A DNA stretch of 64,000 nucleotides from Tsukamurella sp. 1534 (GCF_000312385.1 NZ_HE997626.1:1010900-1074899), one strand, 5' to 3'. Positions 35,206-44,443 are shown, counted from the first letter of the stretch. The notes: generated by a model not told the origin, from the sequence alone. Numbers and translations are program-made.

Positions 35206-35241
35206 GCGAAGGGGCGGCCGGATCACCGGCCGCCCCTTCGC
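35206..35241. terminator. Terminator hairpin between the membrane-protein gene and ptsH
   Basis: A perfect 16-base-pair stem (35206-35221 with 35226-35241) with a four-base loop ATCA sits between two convergent genes and can serve both. Confidence 0.85.
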
Positions 35242-35271
35242 ATGTCCCGGGCGCGCACGCCCCGGGCGTGA

Positions 35272-35529
35272 CTACGCGTCGAGGTCCTGCACGATCAGGC
35301 CCGCGATCGTGTCGACCGTCGCCTGATCCTCGGACTCGACGGTCACCTCGACGCCCTGCTCGGCGCCGAGGGTCATGATCATCAGCGCGGAGCCGGCGTC
35401 GACGGGCTCGCCGCCGGCCACGGACAGCGTGACCTCGTGGCCGGACTCGTTGACCGCGTTCGCGATCACGGCGGCGGGGCGGGCGTGCAGTCCGACGGCG
35501 GACCCGACGGTGACGGTGGTGCTGGGCAT
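35272..35529 (-). CDS. ptsH: Phosphocarrier protein HPr
   Basis: An 85-residue HPr. The phosphorylated His15 is in VGLHARPA, at the standard position. It passes phosphate from enzyme I (encoded divergently at 39508) to the fructose permease EIIA domain encoded just upstream. GAGGAG lies a few bases before the ATG. It is the last gene of the leftward fru operon. Ser47 occupies the place of the regulatory Ser46 of Firmicutes, but HPr-kinase control is not expected in actinobacteria. Confidence 0.96.
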   Translation of the reverse strand: MPSTTVTVGSAVGLHARPAAVIANAVNESGHEVTLSVAGGEPVDAGSALMIMTLGAEQGVEVTVESEDQATVDTIAGLIVQDLDA

Positions 35530-35601
35530 CTGTGACTCCTCGTGGGGTGGTGGGGGTTCGTGCGCGGCCGGCCGGCCGCCGATGGACTGTGCGGACCAGT
35601 A

Positions 35602-37659
35602 TTACGCGGCGACGGCCTCGGTCTGGGTGGAATCGGCAGCCGCGTCGGCGGCGTCGCGGCGCCAGAGGGTCTTGACCGCGACCACGGCGGCGGCGCTGAC
35701 CAGGACTCCGACGGCGAGCGCGAGGAGGAACTTCCACCAGGTGCCGTTCGTCGCGAACATGACGAACAGACCGCCGTGCGGCGCCCGCAGCTGGGCGCCC
35801 AGCGCCATCGAGAGACCGCCGGTGACGGCGCCGCCGAGCATCATGGACGGGATCACCTGCAGCGGGTCGGCGGCCGCGAACGGGATGGCCCCCTCGGAGA
35901 TGAAGGCCGCGCCCAGGAACCAGGCCGCCTTACCGTTCTCCTGCTCGGGCTCGGTGAACAGGCGCGGGCGCAGCACGGTCGAGGCGAGGGCCAGCGCCAG
36001 CGGCGGCACCATGCCGGCCGCCATGACCGCGGCCATCATCTCCCACTGCGCCACACCGGCGCCGGCGGCACCGATCCCCGCGACGGCGAAGGCGTACGCG
36101 GCCTTGTTCACCGGGCCGCCGAGGTCGAAGCACATCATGAGGCCGAGCACCACGCCGAGGGCGATCTTGCTGCTGCCGCTCATGCCGTTCAGCGCGTCGG
36201 TCATGGACTCGTTCACCCAGCGCAGCGGGCCGGCCAGGATCATGTACATCAGGCCGCCCGTGATCAGCGTGGCGAACAGCGGGATGATCACCACGGGCAT
36301 GAGGCCGCGCGCCCACTGGGGCAGGTGCAGCTTGCCGATCCACAGCGCCACGACGCCGGCCAGCAGACCGCCCACGACGCCGCCGATGAAGCCGGCGCCC
36401 ACCGTGCCCGCGAGCACGCCCGCGACGAATCCCGGTGCGAGCCCGGGGCGGTCGGCGATCGCGTAGGCGATGTACCCGGCGAGTACCGGCACCATGAGGC
36501 TCATCGCCGCGGAGCCCACGGCGAAGCTCACCGCGCCGAGGTACTGCATCAGCCCACCGGCCGGCAGGTTCCAGAGCGTGTTGTGCAGGGCGATGTACGC
36601 GCCGTCGGACATGTTCGGATCGAGCGCCTTGTTGCCGATCGTGTAATCGTCGAGCAGGAACCCGAGGGCCATGAGCAGGCCGCCGGCGGCGACGAACGGG
36701 ATCATGTAACTCACGCCCGTGAGCAGGGCCTGCTTGAGGCGCCCGCCCAGACCCACCTGCGCGGTGGATTCGGCGCCCTCGGCGGGCGCGGCACCGTCGA
36801 CGGTGGCGGCGTCCGGATCCTGCGCCGCGGCGAGCGCCTCGGCGATCATCGCGTCGGGCTCGTTGATGCCGCGCTTGACGCCGGTCGCGATCACGGGCTT
36901 GCCGGCGAACCGCTCCCTGCCCTTGACGCCCACGTCGGTGGCGAAGATGACGGCGCCCGCGTCGCGGATGGTCTGCGCGGACAGCGGAGTCGAGCCCGAC
37001 GAGCCCTGGGTCTCGACGGTCAGCTCGACGCCGGCCCGCTCGGCGGCCAGCTTCAGCGCGTCGGCGGCCATGTAGGTGTGCGCGATCCCCGTGGGGCAGG
37101 CCGTGATCGCGACCAGTCTCGGTTTCCCCGCCCGATCGGGTTCCGGCTCCGGTTCCGGCGTCGTCGCGGGCGCGGTCTTCGCCGCCGGCTCCGGCTTCGG
37201 CGCCGCGGGGGCGATCACGTCCTCGACGAGGGCGACCACCTCGTCGGGCGTCCGCGCCGCGCGCAGCGACGCCGTGAACTCCGGGCGGACCAGCGCCCGG
37301 GCCAGCGCGCTGAGCAGCTTCATGTGCTGCGAACCGCCGGATTCCGGTGCGGCGATGAGGAACACGAGATCGGCGGGCGCGTCCGGGGCTCCGAAATCGA
37401 CCTTCGGGTTCAGGCGCGCGAACCCCAGGCTCGCCGTCTGCACCGCGGCGGTGCGGCAGTGCGGGATGGCGATGCCGCCGGGAAGGCCGGTGGCGGACTG
37501 GGCCTCCCGCGCCATCGCCGCGTCGATGAGGCCGTCCACCGAGGTGGCGCGGCCCGCGTCGGCGATGCGCCCGGCGAGGTAGGCGATCACCTCGGACTTG
37601 TCGGCGCCGGCCGCGACGTCGAGCGCCACCAGGTCGGGCGCGATGATCGGTTCGGTCAT
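35602..37659 (-). CDS. fruA: Fructose-specific PTS permease EIIABC
   Basis: A 685-residue fused permease. The EIIA domain (1-150) has the phosphorylated His67 in GGIAIPHCRT. A Pro/Glu linker leads to EIIB (about 180-280), with the phosphocysteine Cys188 in ITACPTGIAHTYMAADAL. EIIC (about 310-665) has the usual fructose-family membrane helices. It imports fructose as fructose 1-phosphate. GGAG six bases before the ATG at 37659 supports the start. The gene lies between fruK and ptsH in one operon. Confidence 0.96.
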   Translation of the reverse strand: MTEPIIAPDLVALDVAAGADKSEVIAYLAGRIADAGRATSVDGLIDAAMAREAQSATGLPGGIAIPHCRTAAVQTASLGFARLNPKVDFGAPDAPADLVFLIAAPESGGSQHMKLLSALARALVRPEFTASLRAARTPDEVVALVEDVIAPAAPKPEPAAKTAPATTPEPEPEPDRAGKPRLVAITACPTGIAHTYMAADALKLAAERAGVELTVETQGSSGSTPLSAQTIRDAGAVIFATDVGVKGRERFAGKPVIATGVKRGINEPDAMIAEALAAAQDPDAATVDGAAPAEGAESTAQVGLGGRLKQALLTGVSYMIPFVAAGGLLMALGFLLDDYTIGNKALDPNMSDGAYIALHNTLWNLPAGGLMQYLGAVSFAVGSAAMSLMVPVLAGYIAYAIADRPGLAPGFVAGVLAGTVGAGFIGGVVGGLLAGVVALWIGKLHLPQWARGLMPVVIIPLFATLITGGLMYMILAGPLRWVNESMTDALNGMSGSSKIALGVVLGLMMCFDLGGPVNKAAYAFAVAGIGAAGAGVAQWEMMAAVMAAGMVPPLALALASTVLRPRLFTEPEQENGKAAWFLGAAFISEGAIPFAAADPLQVIPSMMLGGAVTGGLSMALGAQLRAPHGGLFVMFATNGTWWKFLLALAVGVLVSAAAVVAVKTLWRRDAADAAADSTQTEAVAA

Positions 37660-37696
37660 GGGGTACTCCGGATCTGTGGAACTCGTCGGGGAGGAA

Positions 37697-38638
37697 TCAG
37701 AGGGAACGGACGCGGACGCGTGCCGCGTCGAGCCCCTCGGGTCGGGGCGCCTGAGTGCCCGGCAGTGCGGCGGCCGCGGCGCCGTAGGCGACCGCGAGGG
37801 TGAGGCGCTCGGGCGGCGTGGCGCCGCGCTCGTGCGCGAGCAGGTATCCGGCCAGCGAGCTGTCACCCGCGCCGACGGTGCTGCGGACCGTGATCGGGGG
37901 CGGCGTGGCGAACCACGCACCGTCGCCCGTGACCAGCAGTGCGCCGGCCCCGCCGAGCGTGGCCAGGACGGACGCGCCGGTGCTCGCGTGCAGCGCCGCC
38001 GCCGCGGCCCGGGCCGGCTCCGGGTCACCCTGTGCGGCACGGGTTTCGAGTTCGTCACCGTCGACCCCCGCGAGCTCGCCCAGCTCCTCCGCGTTCGGCT
38101 TGAGGAGGGACACGCCCCGCACCGCGGCGGCGTGCAGCGCCGGACCGGAGGCGTCCACCGCGATGCGCGGCCCGCCGGCCAGCCGCGCGGTGAGCCGCGC
38201 GTACCAGTCGGCCGGCAGGCCCGGCGGGAGGGAGCCGCAGAGGGCGACCCAGGACGCGCCCGCGGCCGCGGCGACGATCGCGTCCTCGAACGCCGCCACG
38301 GACTCGGCCGACAGGCGCGCTCCCGGGGCGTTGAGCTTCGTGGTGGTGCCGTCGGGTTCGGTGACGGTGATGTTGCTGCGCACCTCGTGCCCGGCGGGCA
38401 CCGGGATCGCGGGGACGCCGACCCGGTGCAGGGCCACGATCAGCGGATCGGCACCGTCGGCCGGCATCACCGCGACGGTGTCGCCGCCCGCCGCGTGGAC
38501 CACCCGGGAGACGTTGACGCCCTTGCCCCCCGGATCCGCGGTGGCGTCCTGGGCGCGCTGCACGGCGCCGCGGCGGAGGGGGCCGCCGAGGGCGACGAGC
38601 CGGTCGAGGCTCGGGTTGGCGGTGACGGTGACGATCAT
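37697..38638 (-). CDS. fruK: 1-phosphofructokinase
   Basis: A 313-residue PfkB-family kinase that turns fructose 1-phosphate into fructose 1,6-bisphosphate. The N-terminal signature DPGGKGVNVSRVV and the C-terminal GAGDSSLAGYLLA, with the catalytic Asp, are both intact. The ATG overlaps the TGA of fruR by four bases (ATGA), and fruA follows after 37 bases. The genomic partner EIIABC-Fru supports the fructose 1-phosphate substrate over tagatose. Confidence 0.95.
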   Translation of the reverse strand: MIVTVTANPSLDRLVALGGPLRRGAVQRAQDATADPGGKGVNVSRVVHAAGGDTVAVMPADGADPLIVALHRVGVPAIPVPAGHEVRSNITVTEPDGTTTKLNAPGARLSAESVAAFEDAIVAAAAGASWVALCGSLPPGLPADWYARLTARLAGGPRIAVDASGPALHAAAVRGVSLLKPNAEELGELAGVDGDELETRAAQGDPEPARAAAAALHASTGASVLATLGGAGALLVTGDGAWFATPPPITVRSTVGAGDSSLAGYLLAHERGATPPERLTLAVAYGAAAAALPGTQAPRPEGLDAARVRVRSL

Positions 38639-39405
38639 CGGGCGATCACCACGTCGACGCCGTTGTCGGCGAGCGCGGCGGCCAGCGGCCCGATCGGCTC
38701 GGCATCGGTCACCAGGACGTCGACGGCGTCGAGGCCGGCGAACGCCACGAGCGACTCGCGGTCGAACTTGGCGGCGTCGGCGAGCAGCACCACGAAATCT
38801 GCGGCGCCGATCAGGGCGGTCTTCACCGCCGCCTCGTCGGGGTCGGGGGTGGAGAGGCCGCGGCCGGCGCTGATGCCGTTCGCCCCGATGAACGCGACGT
38901 CGGCGCGGAGCCGGCCGATCTCGGCCACGGTGTCCGCCCCCACGGCGGCCTGAGTGAGGCCCCGCACCCGGCCGCCGATCATGCGCAGTTCCACGCCCTC
39001 GCGACCGGAGAGTGCCGCCGCCACGGGCACGGAGTTCGTGATGGCGGTGAGGTGCATGGCCCCGGGGAGCTCGCGGGCCGCGGCGATGGTCGTGGTGCCC
39101 GCGTCGAAGAGGATCGAGCCGCCGGCGGGCGGCAGGTGGCCGCGGGCGGCGGTGCCGATGGCCCGCTTGGCCTCCGCGTTGGTGACCTCGCGCTCGCCGA
39201 TGCCCGGCTCGGCCCCCGCCAGCACGCCCGCGGCCACCACGCCGCCGTGCACGCGGCGGACGCCGCCCAGCCGCTCGAGCGCGTCCAGGTCCCGGCGGAC
39301 GGTCTCGGGGGTCACCTCGAAGCGCTCGGCGAGCTCGGTGACCGAGGCCCGGCCGCGCCCGGTGACCAGATCACCGATCGCGCGCTGTCGTTCCTCCGCG
39401 TACAT
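38635..39405 (-). CDS. fruR: DeoR-family regulator of the fructose PTS
   Basis: A 256-residue DeoR repressor. The N-terminal helix-turn-helix (about 5-58) includes VTELAERFEVTPETVRRDLDALE, the DeoR signature, and the C-terminal domain binds a sugar phosphate, expected to be fructose 1-phosphate. It is the first gene of the leftward fru operon; GGAGG precedes the ATG. Its likely operator is the AT-rich divergent region shared with ptsI. The symbol follows from context; SugR-like regulators have the same fold. Confidence 0.9.
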   Translation of the reverse strand: MYAEERQRAIGDLVTGRGRASVTELAERFEVTPETVRRDLDALERLGGVRRVHGGVVAAGVLAGAEPGIGEREVTNAEAKRAIGTAARGHLPPAGGSILFDAGTTTIAAARELPGAMHLTAITNSVPVAAALSGREGVELRMIGGRVRGLTQAAVGADTVAEIGRLRADVAFIGANGISAGRGLSTPDPDEAAVKTALIGAADFVVLLADAAKFDRESLVAFAGLDAVDVLVTDAEPIGPLAAALADNGVDVVIAR

Positions 39406-39454
39406 GCACCCTCCGAGTTCGTGGATTTCTGTGGTTTTCCATTTGCTTTTTCTG

Positions 39455-39500
39455 TTTTTACGCCTGTTTGTGTTGACAAGTCAAGCAGATTTCGTAATCT
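39455..39500. promoter_or_regulatory. Shared divergent promoter of ptsI and the fru operon
   Basis: On the plus strand TTGACA (39473-39478), 16 bases and TAATCT (39495-39500) form a near-consensus promoter; the ptsI ATG follows seven bases later. On the minus strand TTGACT (39484-39479), 18 bases and TAAAAA (39460-39455) could start the fru operon. The two -35 boxes abut and together form the palindrome TTGACAAGTCAA. The surrounding 50 bases are strikingly T-rich for this genome, and are a likely FruR binding region. Confidence 0.7.
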
Positions 39501-39507
39501 GGGTCAC

Positions 39508-41193
39508 ATGAGTTCGCAGCAGAGCACCGCGTCCGGCAATCGCGTCCTCGTCGGCACCCCCGTCGTGCCCGGCGTCGCCTACGCCCCCGTCATGTGGCCC
39601 GGCGACCGGCCGGAGCTGCCCCCCGCCGGCCCCGAGTTGCCGGAGGACGCCCGGGACGCGGAGGCCGACCGGTTCTCCCGGGCGGCCCTGGCCGTCGCGG
39701 GCCGGCTGCGCGACCGCGCATCCCAGGCCACCGGCGCCGCCTCCGAGGTGCTGGCGACCACCGCCGGCCTCGCCACGGACAAGGCCTGGCTCGGCACCAC
39801 CGAGAAACTGATCCGCGGCGGCTCCCCCGCCACCAACGCCGTCGCCGCGGCCACGGACCAGTTCGCCGACATGTTCACCAAGCTCGGCGGGCTCATGGCC
39901 GAGCGGGTCACCGACCTGCGCGATGTGCGCGACCGGATCCTCGCGGAGCTGCTCGGCACCCCCGAACCGGGGGTGCCCGCACCGTCGGAGCCCGCGATCC
40001 TGCTGGCCGACGACCTGGCCCCGGCCGACACCGCCGGCCTCGACCCCGCGCTCATCGTGGGCATCGGCACCCGCCTCGGCGGGCCCACCAGTCACACCGC
40101 GATCATCGCGCGGCAGCTGGGGATCCCCTGCATCGTGGGGCTCGCCGAGGCCGGCGCCGTGGACGCCGGGACCCCCGTGCTCATCGACGGCGGCGAGGGC
40201 ACGATCACCGTCGAGCCGCCCGCCGCGGAGGCGCGCACCCGGGTCGAGGAGTCCGCCCGCCGCGCCGCCGAGATCGCCCGGTGGCGCGGCCCCGGGCACA
40301 CGTCCGACGGTGCGCCCGTGGCGATCCTGTCCAACGTGCAGGACGGCGCGAGCGCTCGTACCGCGGCGGAACGACCCGTCGAGGGCGTGGGCCTGTTCCG
40401 CACCGAGCTCGCGTTCCTGGACCGGGCCGAGGAGCCGTCGGTCGACGAGCAGGCCGCGCTGTACCGGGAGGTGGTCGACGCGTTCCCGGGCGGCAAGGTG
40501 GTGATCCGCACGCTGGACGCGGGCTCCGACAAGCCGCTGAAGTTCGTCGACCACGCGCACGAGGAGAATCCGGCACTGGGCGTGCGCGGCATCCGCATCG
40601 CCGAGGGCGACCCGGGCCTGCTCGACCGGCAGCTGGACGCGATCGCCGCCGCGGCGGACGGGGCCGCCGCCGCGCCGTGGGTCATGGCGCCGATGATCGC
40701 CACCGCCGCCGAGGCGCGCGCGTTCGCCGCGAAGGCGCGCTCGCGCGGGCTCGTCGCCGGCGTCATGGTGGAGGTGCCGGCCGTGGCGCTGTGCGCCGAC
40801 GCGGTGCTCGCGGAGGTCGACTTCGTCTCCCTCGGCACGAACGACCTCACCCAGTACGCGATGGCCGCCGACCGGATGAGCTCGGAGCTCGCCTCCCTCA
40901 CCGACCCGTGGCAGCCCGCGGTGCTACGGCTGATCAAGCTGACGGCGGAGGCCGGCACCGCCGCGGGGAAGCCCGTGGGCGTGTGCGGCGAGGCCGCCGC
41001 CGATCCGCTGCTGGCGTGCGTGCTGGTGGGCCTGGGCGTGACCTCGCTGTCCTGCGCCGCGGGCGCGGCCGCGGCGGTGGGCGCCCGGGTGGCCGGGGTG
41101 ACGCTGCAGCAGTGCCGCTGGGCCGCCGAGGCGGCGGTGGGCGCCGCCGATCCCGCGGGGGCGCGGGAGGCGGCGCGCGCGGCATTGGCCTGA
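39508..41193 (+). CDS. ptsI: PTS enzyme I (phosphoenolpyruvate-protein phosphotransferase)
   Basis: A 561-residue enzyme I. The phosphorylated His196 is in GGPTSHTAIIAR. The PEP-binding C-terminal barrel has VGLFRTELAFLDR near 290, and VSLGTNDLTQYAMAADR and VCGEAAADPLLA further on, with its catalytic Cys. It moves phosphate from PEP to HPr. It diverges from the fru operon and shares its promoter region, consistent with fructose-induced expression of the whole pathway. The ATG lies seven bases past the -10, so the transcript is likely leaderless. Confidence 0.96.
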   Translation: MSSQQSTASGNRVLVGTPVVPGVAYAPVMWPGDRPELPPAGPELPEDARDAEADRFSRAALAVAGRLRDRASQATGAASEVLATTAGLATDKAWLGTTEKLIRGGSPATNAVAAATDQFADMFTKLGGLMAERVTDLRDVRDRILAELLGTPEPGVPAPSEPAILLADDLAPADTAGLDPALIVGIGTRLGGPTSHTAIIARQLGIPCIVGLAEAGAVDAGTPVLIDGGEGTITVEPPAAEARTRVEESARRAAEIARWRGPGHTSDGAPVAILSNVQDGASARTAAERPVEGVGLFRTELAFLDRAEEPSVDEQAALYREVVDAFPGGKVVIRTLDAGSDKPLKFVDHAHEENPALGVRGIRIAEGDPGLLDRQLDAIAAAADGAAAAPWVMAPMIATAAEARAFAAKARSRGLVAGVMVEVPAVALCADAVLAEVDFVSLGTNDLTQYAMAADRMSSELASLTDPWQPAVLRLIKLTAEAGTAAGKPVGVCGEAAADPLLACVLVGLGVTSLSCAAGAAAAVGARVAGVTLQQCRWAAEAAVGAADPAGAREAARAALA

Positions 41194-41270
41194 AACCCGT
41201 CGGCCCCCGGTGCTACACCTGAGGGCATCGCGGGCGCATCGGGCGCCCGGCCTCACGGCGAGGAGCCGAC

Positions 41271-41639
41271 ATGATCGACCACTTCGGGATCAACTGCGCT
41301 GACCTGGATGCCGCGAAGCGGTTCTACGACGGGGTGCTGGCCGTGCTCGGCTCGCGCCGGCTCATGGACTTCGACGTGGCCGTCGGCTACGGCACCGAGC
41401 AGCCGGTGTTCTGGATCTCGGGCGCGGCCGAGGGCGCGTCGAACCGCGAGGCGCACATCGCCTTCGCCGCACCTGACACCGCGACCGTGGACGAGTTCCA
41501 CCGCGTCGCGCTCGAACTGGGCGCGGAGTCCCTGCACGCACCCCGCCTGTGGCCCGAATACCACCCCGGCTACTACGGCGCGTTCGTGCGCGACGCCGAC
41601 GGCAACAACGTGGAGGCGGTGTTCCACGGGGCCGCGTAG
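41271..41639 (+). CDS. VOC-family (glyoxalase/bleomycin-resistance-like) protein
   Basis: A 122-residue vicinal-oxygen-chelate protein. Residues IDHFGINCADLDAAKRFYDGVL at the N-terminus and FVRDADGNNVEAVFH at the C-terminus are the metal-binding half-sites (His near 4, His and Glu near the end). A dimer or two-domain dimer would build the active site. The substrate is unknown. GAGGAG precedes the ATG. No operon partner is evident. Confidence 0.88.
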   Translation: MIDHFGINCADLDAAKRFYDGVLAVLGSRRLMDFDVAVGYGTEQPVFWISGAAEGASNREAHIAFAAPDTATVDEFHRVALELGAESLHAPRLWPEYHPGYYGAFVRDADGNNVEAVFHGAA

Positions 41640-41752
41640 AACCGGTCATCGGGGGATCTTCGGGGCGGGTTCGCGGCACCCGGAATACATCGGACCGCAG
41701 TCCGGTTATGCTGGGTGAGTCTTGAGAGTTCAACCAACGAAGGAGCATCCTC

Positions 41753-42289
41753 ATGAGCAACGTCCTCCCCGCCGGCACCTACGTCGTCGACCCGGTCCAC
41801 TCGTCCGTCGAGTTCTCCGTGCGCCACCTCATGGTGAGCAAGGTCAAGGGCCGGTTCGACGAGTTCGGCGGCACGATCACGGTCGCCGAGGACGGCACCG
41901 CGTCGCTGTCCGCGGAGGTCGACGTGACCTCGGTGAACACCCGCAACGAGCAGCGCGACGCGCACATCCGCACCGCCGACTTCTTCGACGCCGAGAACCA
42001 CCCGAAGGCCACGTTCGTCTCGACGGGCGTCGCGGCGAAGGGTTCGGACTACGTGCTCTCCGGCGAGCTGACGCTGCGCGGCGTGACCAAGCCGGTGGAG
42101 TTCGCCCTCGAGTTCCTCGGCACCAACCCGGGCATGGGCCAGGGCGAGGTGGCCGCGTTCGAGGCCAAGACCGTGATCACCCGGCAGGACTTCGGCATCA
42201 CCATCGACATGCCGCTCGAGACCGGCGGCAAGGTGATCGGCGACAAGATCACCCTGACCCTGGACATCGAGGCGCTCCGCCAGTCCTGA
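41753..42289 (+). CDS. YceI-family lipid-binding protein
   Basis: A 178-residue YceI-like protein with a lipocalin-type beta barrel. The segments YVVDPVHSSVEFSVRHLMVSK, the DFFDAENHPKATFVST core and the FEAKTVITRQDFGI strand are typical. It probably binds isoprenoid or other lipid. No signal peptide is visible, so it is cytoplasmic or exported by another route. AAGGAG is well placed before the ATG, and TATGCT at 41707-41712 is a plausible -10. Confidence 0.92.
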   Translation: MSNVLPAGTYVVDPVHSSVEFSVRHLMVSKVKGRFDEFGGTITVAEDGTASLSAEVDVTSVNTRNEQRDAHIRTADFFDAENHPKATFVSTGVAAKGSDYVLSGELTLRGVTKPVEFALEFLGTNPGMGQGEVAAFEAKTVITRQDFGITIDMPLETGGKVIGDKITLTLDIEALRQS

Positions 42290-42311
42290 TCCCGTGGGCC
42301 GCGGTCGCGGC

Positions 42312-43241
42312 CTAGTAGTGGAAGGTGTCCGACGGTGCGGTGGCGTGCTCGCCGTCGAGGCCGTCGGCCACCTCGATCCCGTAGGCGCGCGCCAGGTCCA
42401 GGATCTTGGTGCCGCGCGCGATGCGGGGCAGGTCCGAGCCGTTGCGGATCTCTCCCCCGTCGCGGTCGAACTCGGCGAAGAACTCACGCGCCCAGCGGAT
42501 GTCCTCCGGCGAGGGGCTCAGGCCCTCGTTGACGGGGTGGCACTGCTCGGGGGTGAGGCAGATCTTGCCGGTCATGCCGAACTCGGAGGAGACGGCGGTG
42601 GCCTCGCTGAGCAGCAGGCCCTTGGAGCCCACCGTCGGGCCGTCGATCGCGCCCGGCAGGTGGGCCGCCTTCGCGGCGATCGTGAACCGCGAGCGGGCGT
42701 AGGCCAGCGTGGCCGGCTCCGCGCCGAACCCGGTGTCGCGACGGAAGTCGCCGATGCCGAAGGCGAGGCGGAAGGTGCCCTTCGCGGAGGCGATCTCGCT
42801 GATCCGCTCCAGGCCGCGGGCGGTCTCCACCAGCGCCACGATGAGGGTGTCGGGGAGCCGCTTGGCGGTCTCGGTGACGTGATCCATCGACTCGACCATC
42901 GCCAGCATCACGCCGCCCAGGTTCCTGGTGCCGCGCAGCGCCTCGAGGTCCTCGGCCCACCACTGGGTGCCGAACCCGTTGACGCGCACCCAGCCCTCGT
43001 TGGGCGCACCGTCGGCGTCGCCGTTCAGCCACTCGACCACGTTCGCGCGGGCCGTTGCCTTGTCCTTGGGCGCCACGGCGTCCTCGATGTCGAACACCAC
43101 GATGTCGGCCCGCGATCGCGCCGCGGCGGCGAACCGCTCGGGCTGAGCGGCGTTCACCAGCAGCCAGCTCCGCGCGAGCACGGGGTCGATGCGGAAACCG
43201 ACGGGCTCGTCGGTCTCGGGCGTGGGTGTCGGCGGGGCCAT
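42312..43241 (-). CDS. CitE-like (HpcH/HpaI) aldolase/lyase
   Basis: A 309-residue member of the citrate-lyase beta-subunit-like family. VFDIEDAVAPKDKATARANV near residue 47 and VALVETARGLERI near 130 are the active-site Asp/Glu regions that bind Mg2+ and the acyl-CoA substrate. Mycobacterial CitE (Rv2498c) is a related malyl- or citramalyl-CoA type lyase; there are no other citrate-lyase subunits nearby, so a stand-alone CoA-ester lyase is most likely. GAGG lies about nine bases before the ATG at 43241. Longer starts were rejected. Confidence 0.85.
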   Translation of the reverse strand: MAPPTPTPETDEPVGFRIDPVLARSWLLVNAAQPERFAAAARSRADIVVFDIEDAVAPKDKATARANVVEWLNGDADGAPNEGWVRVNGFGTQWWAEDLEALRGTRNLGGVMLAMVESMDHVTETAKRLPDTLIVALVETARGLERISEIASAKGTFRLAFGIGDFRRDTGFGAEPATLAYARSRFTIAAKAAHLPGAIDGPTVGSKGLLLSEATAVSSEFGMTGKICLTPEQCHPVNEGLSPSPEDIRWAREFFAEFDRDGGEIRNGSDLPRIARGTKILDLARAYGIEVADGLDGEHATAPSDTFHY

Positions 43242-43296
43242 GGTCTGCAACCTCGGGTTTCTCGTGTGGGCTCGGCAACACAGTACCGACATGCGC

Positions 43297-43326
43297 GAAG
43301 GCCCCGGGCGGGTGCCCGGGGCCTTC
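43297..43326 (-). terminator. Terminator hairpin after the first mycolyltransferase gene
   Basis: A 13-base-pair perfect stem (43297-43309 with 43314-43326) and a four-base loop lie just past the stop of the mycolyltransferase gene ending at 43363. Confidence 0.8.
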
Positions 43327-43362
43327 GTCGTGACTCGCGTCAGATCACTGGGATCGGACTGA

Positions 43363-44325
43363 TCAGCCGAGCCAGCCGGTGCGCTGCATCTGCCACACCT
43401 GATCGCTCCAGTAGCCCCACGTGTGGGTGCCCACCGACGAGAAGTCGTAGTGGCCCTTGACGCCGGCCTTGTCGGCGGCGGCCTTAAAGGCCTCCGACTG
43501 CGACTTGGCCAGGATCTCCAGCGGCACGCCCTGGACGATGTCCGCGGGGCTGGGGTTCGGGGTGTACTTGCCGGGCTCACCGGTCGAAGCGGTGACCCAC
43601 ACCGGGATGCCCTTCAGGCGCGGGGCCTGAACAGTCGGGTCGTTCTTCGCCCAGTTGGCGTCGAGCGGGCCGCCCCACATGTCGAGGACGTTGTAGCCGC
43701 CCGCGTCGAGCATCGAGACGCCCACGGCGACGGGCATGCCCGGGGCCGAGGTGTTCAGGAAGCCGGAGAGGGCCGCGGCGCGCTTGTAGACGCCCGGGTT
43801 GTTCGCGGCGTTGATGAGGGCGGCGCCGCCACCCATCGAGATGCCGACGAGCGAGAGGTTGTCGGAGAAACCACGCGACTTGATGTACGACGGCAGGCTG
43901 GTGGCAAGGAAGTTGCCCCAGGTGGCCTTGTAGGTGCCGTTGCCGTGGCGCGAGGTGTTCGCCCAGTTGGTGTAGAAGCTCGCGGTGCCGCCGACCGGCA
44001 TCACGACGTTCACGCCCTTCTGCGACAGGAAGGCGACGTTGGAGTCGCGCTCCCAGCCGGAGACGTCCTGCGTCGCGCGCAGGCCGTCGAGCAGCACCAC
44101 GGTGGGCGCCTTCTTCGGATCGGTGGTGGTCGAGGCCCAGGAGCGGACCAGGACGTCCGGCATACCGGCGCCGTTGACCTTCTCGGACTTGAAACCCTTG
44201 GGCGGGTTCTTCGCCGACCCCGGACCCCAAGCACCGGCGACACCGGCACCCATGCCGGCGAGGGCGGGAACCATGGCGGCGGTGAGAACCGCCGCGCCCG
44301 CTCGCTTACCCCAGGCTGCTCGCAT
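43363..44325 (-). CDS. Antigen-85-type mycolyltransferase (tandem copy 1)
   Basis: A 320-residue secreted esterase of the antigen 85 family, which transfers mycolic acids from trehalose monomycolate to trehalose or arabinogalactan. A signal peptide covers about residues 1-32 (cleavage near VAGAWG). The nucleophile Ser163 is in GISMGG and the catalytic His301 in GTHTWGYW; PVGGTASFYTNW around 111 is the carbohydrate-site loop. The C-terminus QMQRTGW is shared with the next copy. GAGAGGT lies before the ATG; longer in-frame starts lack a signal peptide. It has its own promoter and terminator. It is shorter in the sugar-site region than canonical FbpA. Confidence 0.93.
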   Translation of the reverse strand: MRAAWGKRAGAAVLTAAMVPALAGMGAGVAGAWGPGSAKNPPKGFKSEKVNGAGMPDVLVRSWASTTTDPKKAPTVVLLDGLRATQDVSGWERDSNVAFLSQKGVNVVMPVGGTASFYTNWANTSRHGNGTYKATWGNFLATSLPSYIKSRGFSDNLSLVGISMGGGAALINAANNPGVYKRAAALSGFLNTSAPGMPVAVGVSMLDAGGYNVLDMWGGPLDANWAKNDPTVQAPRLKGIPVWVTASTGEPGKYTPNPSPADIVQGVPLEILAKSQSEAFKAAADKAGVKGHYDFSSVGTHTWGYWSDQVWQMQRTGWLG

Positions 44326-44414
44326 TGCTGACCTCTCTATTTTCACGCGTATCCGCGCATTCGCTTGTGGACCGGACGGAGGGTGAAACCTCACCCACTC
44401 AAGTCACAGCTGTC

Positions 44415-44443
44415 ACTCTAACATCAGTTGTCACACATGTCAC
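44415..44443 (-). promoter_or_regulatory. Promoter of mycolyltransferase copy 1 with TGTGACA repeats
   Basis: GTGACA (44443-44438) and TAGAGT (44420-44415) are separated by 17 bases on the minus strand. The region from 44403 to 44451 has repeated TGTGAC(A) units: two in direct order overlapping the -35, and related TGTGAC and TGACAG forms just past the -10. A 5' leader of about 80 bases reaches the ATG at 44325. Confidence 0.65.
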
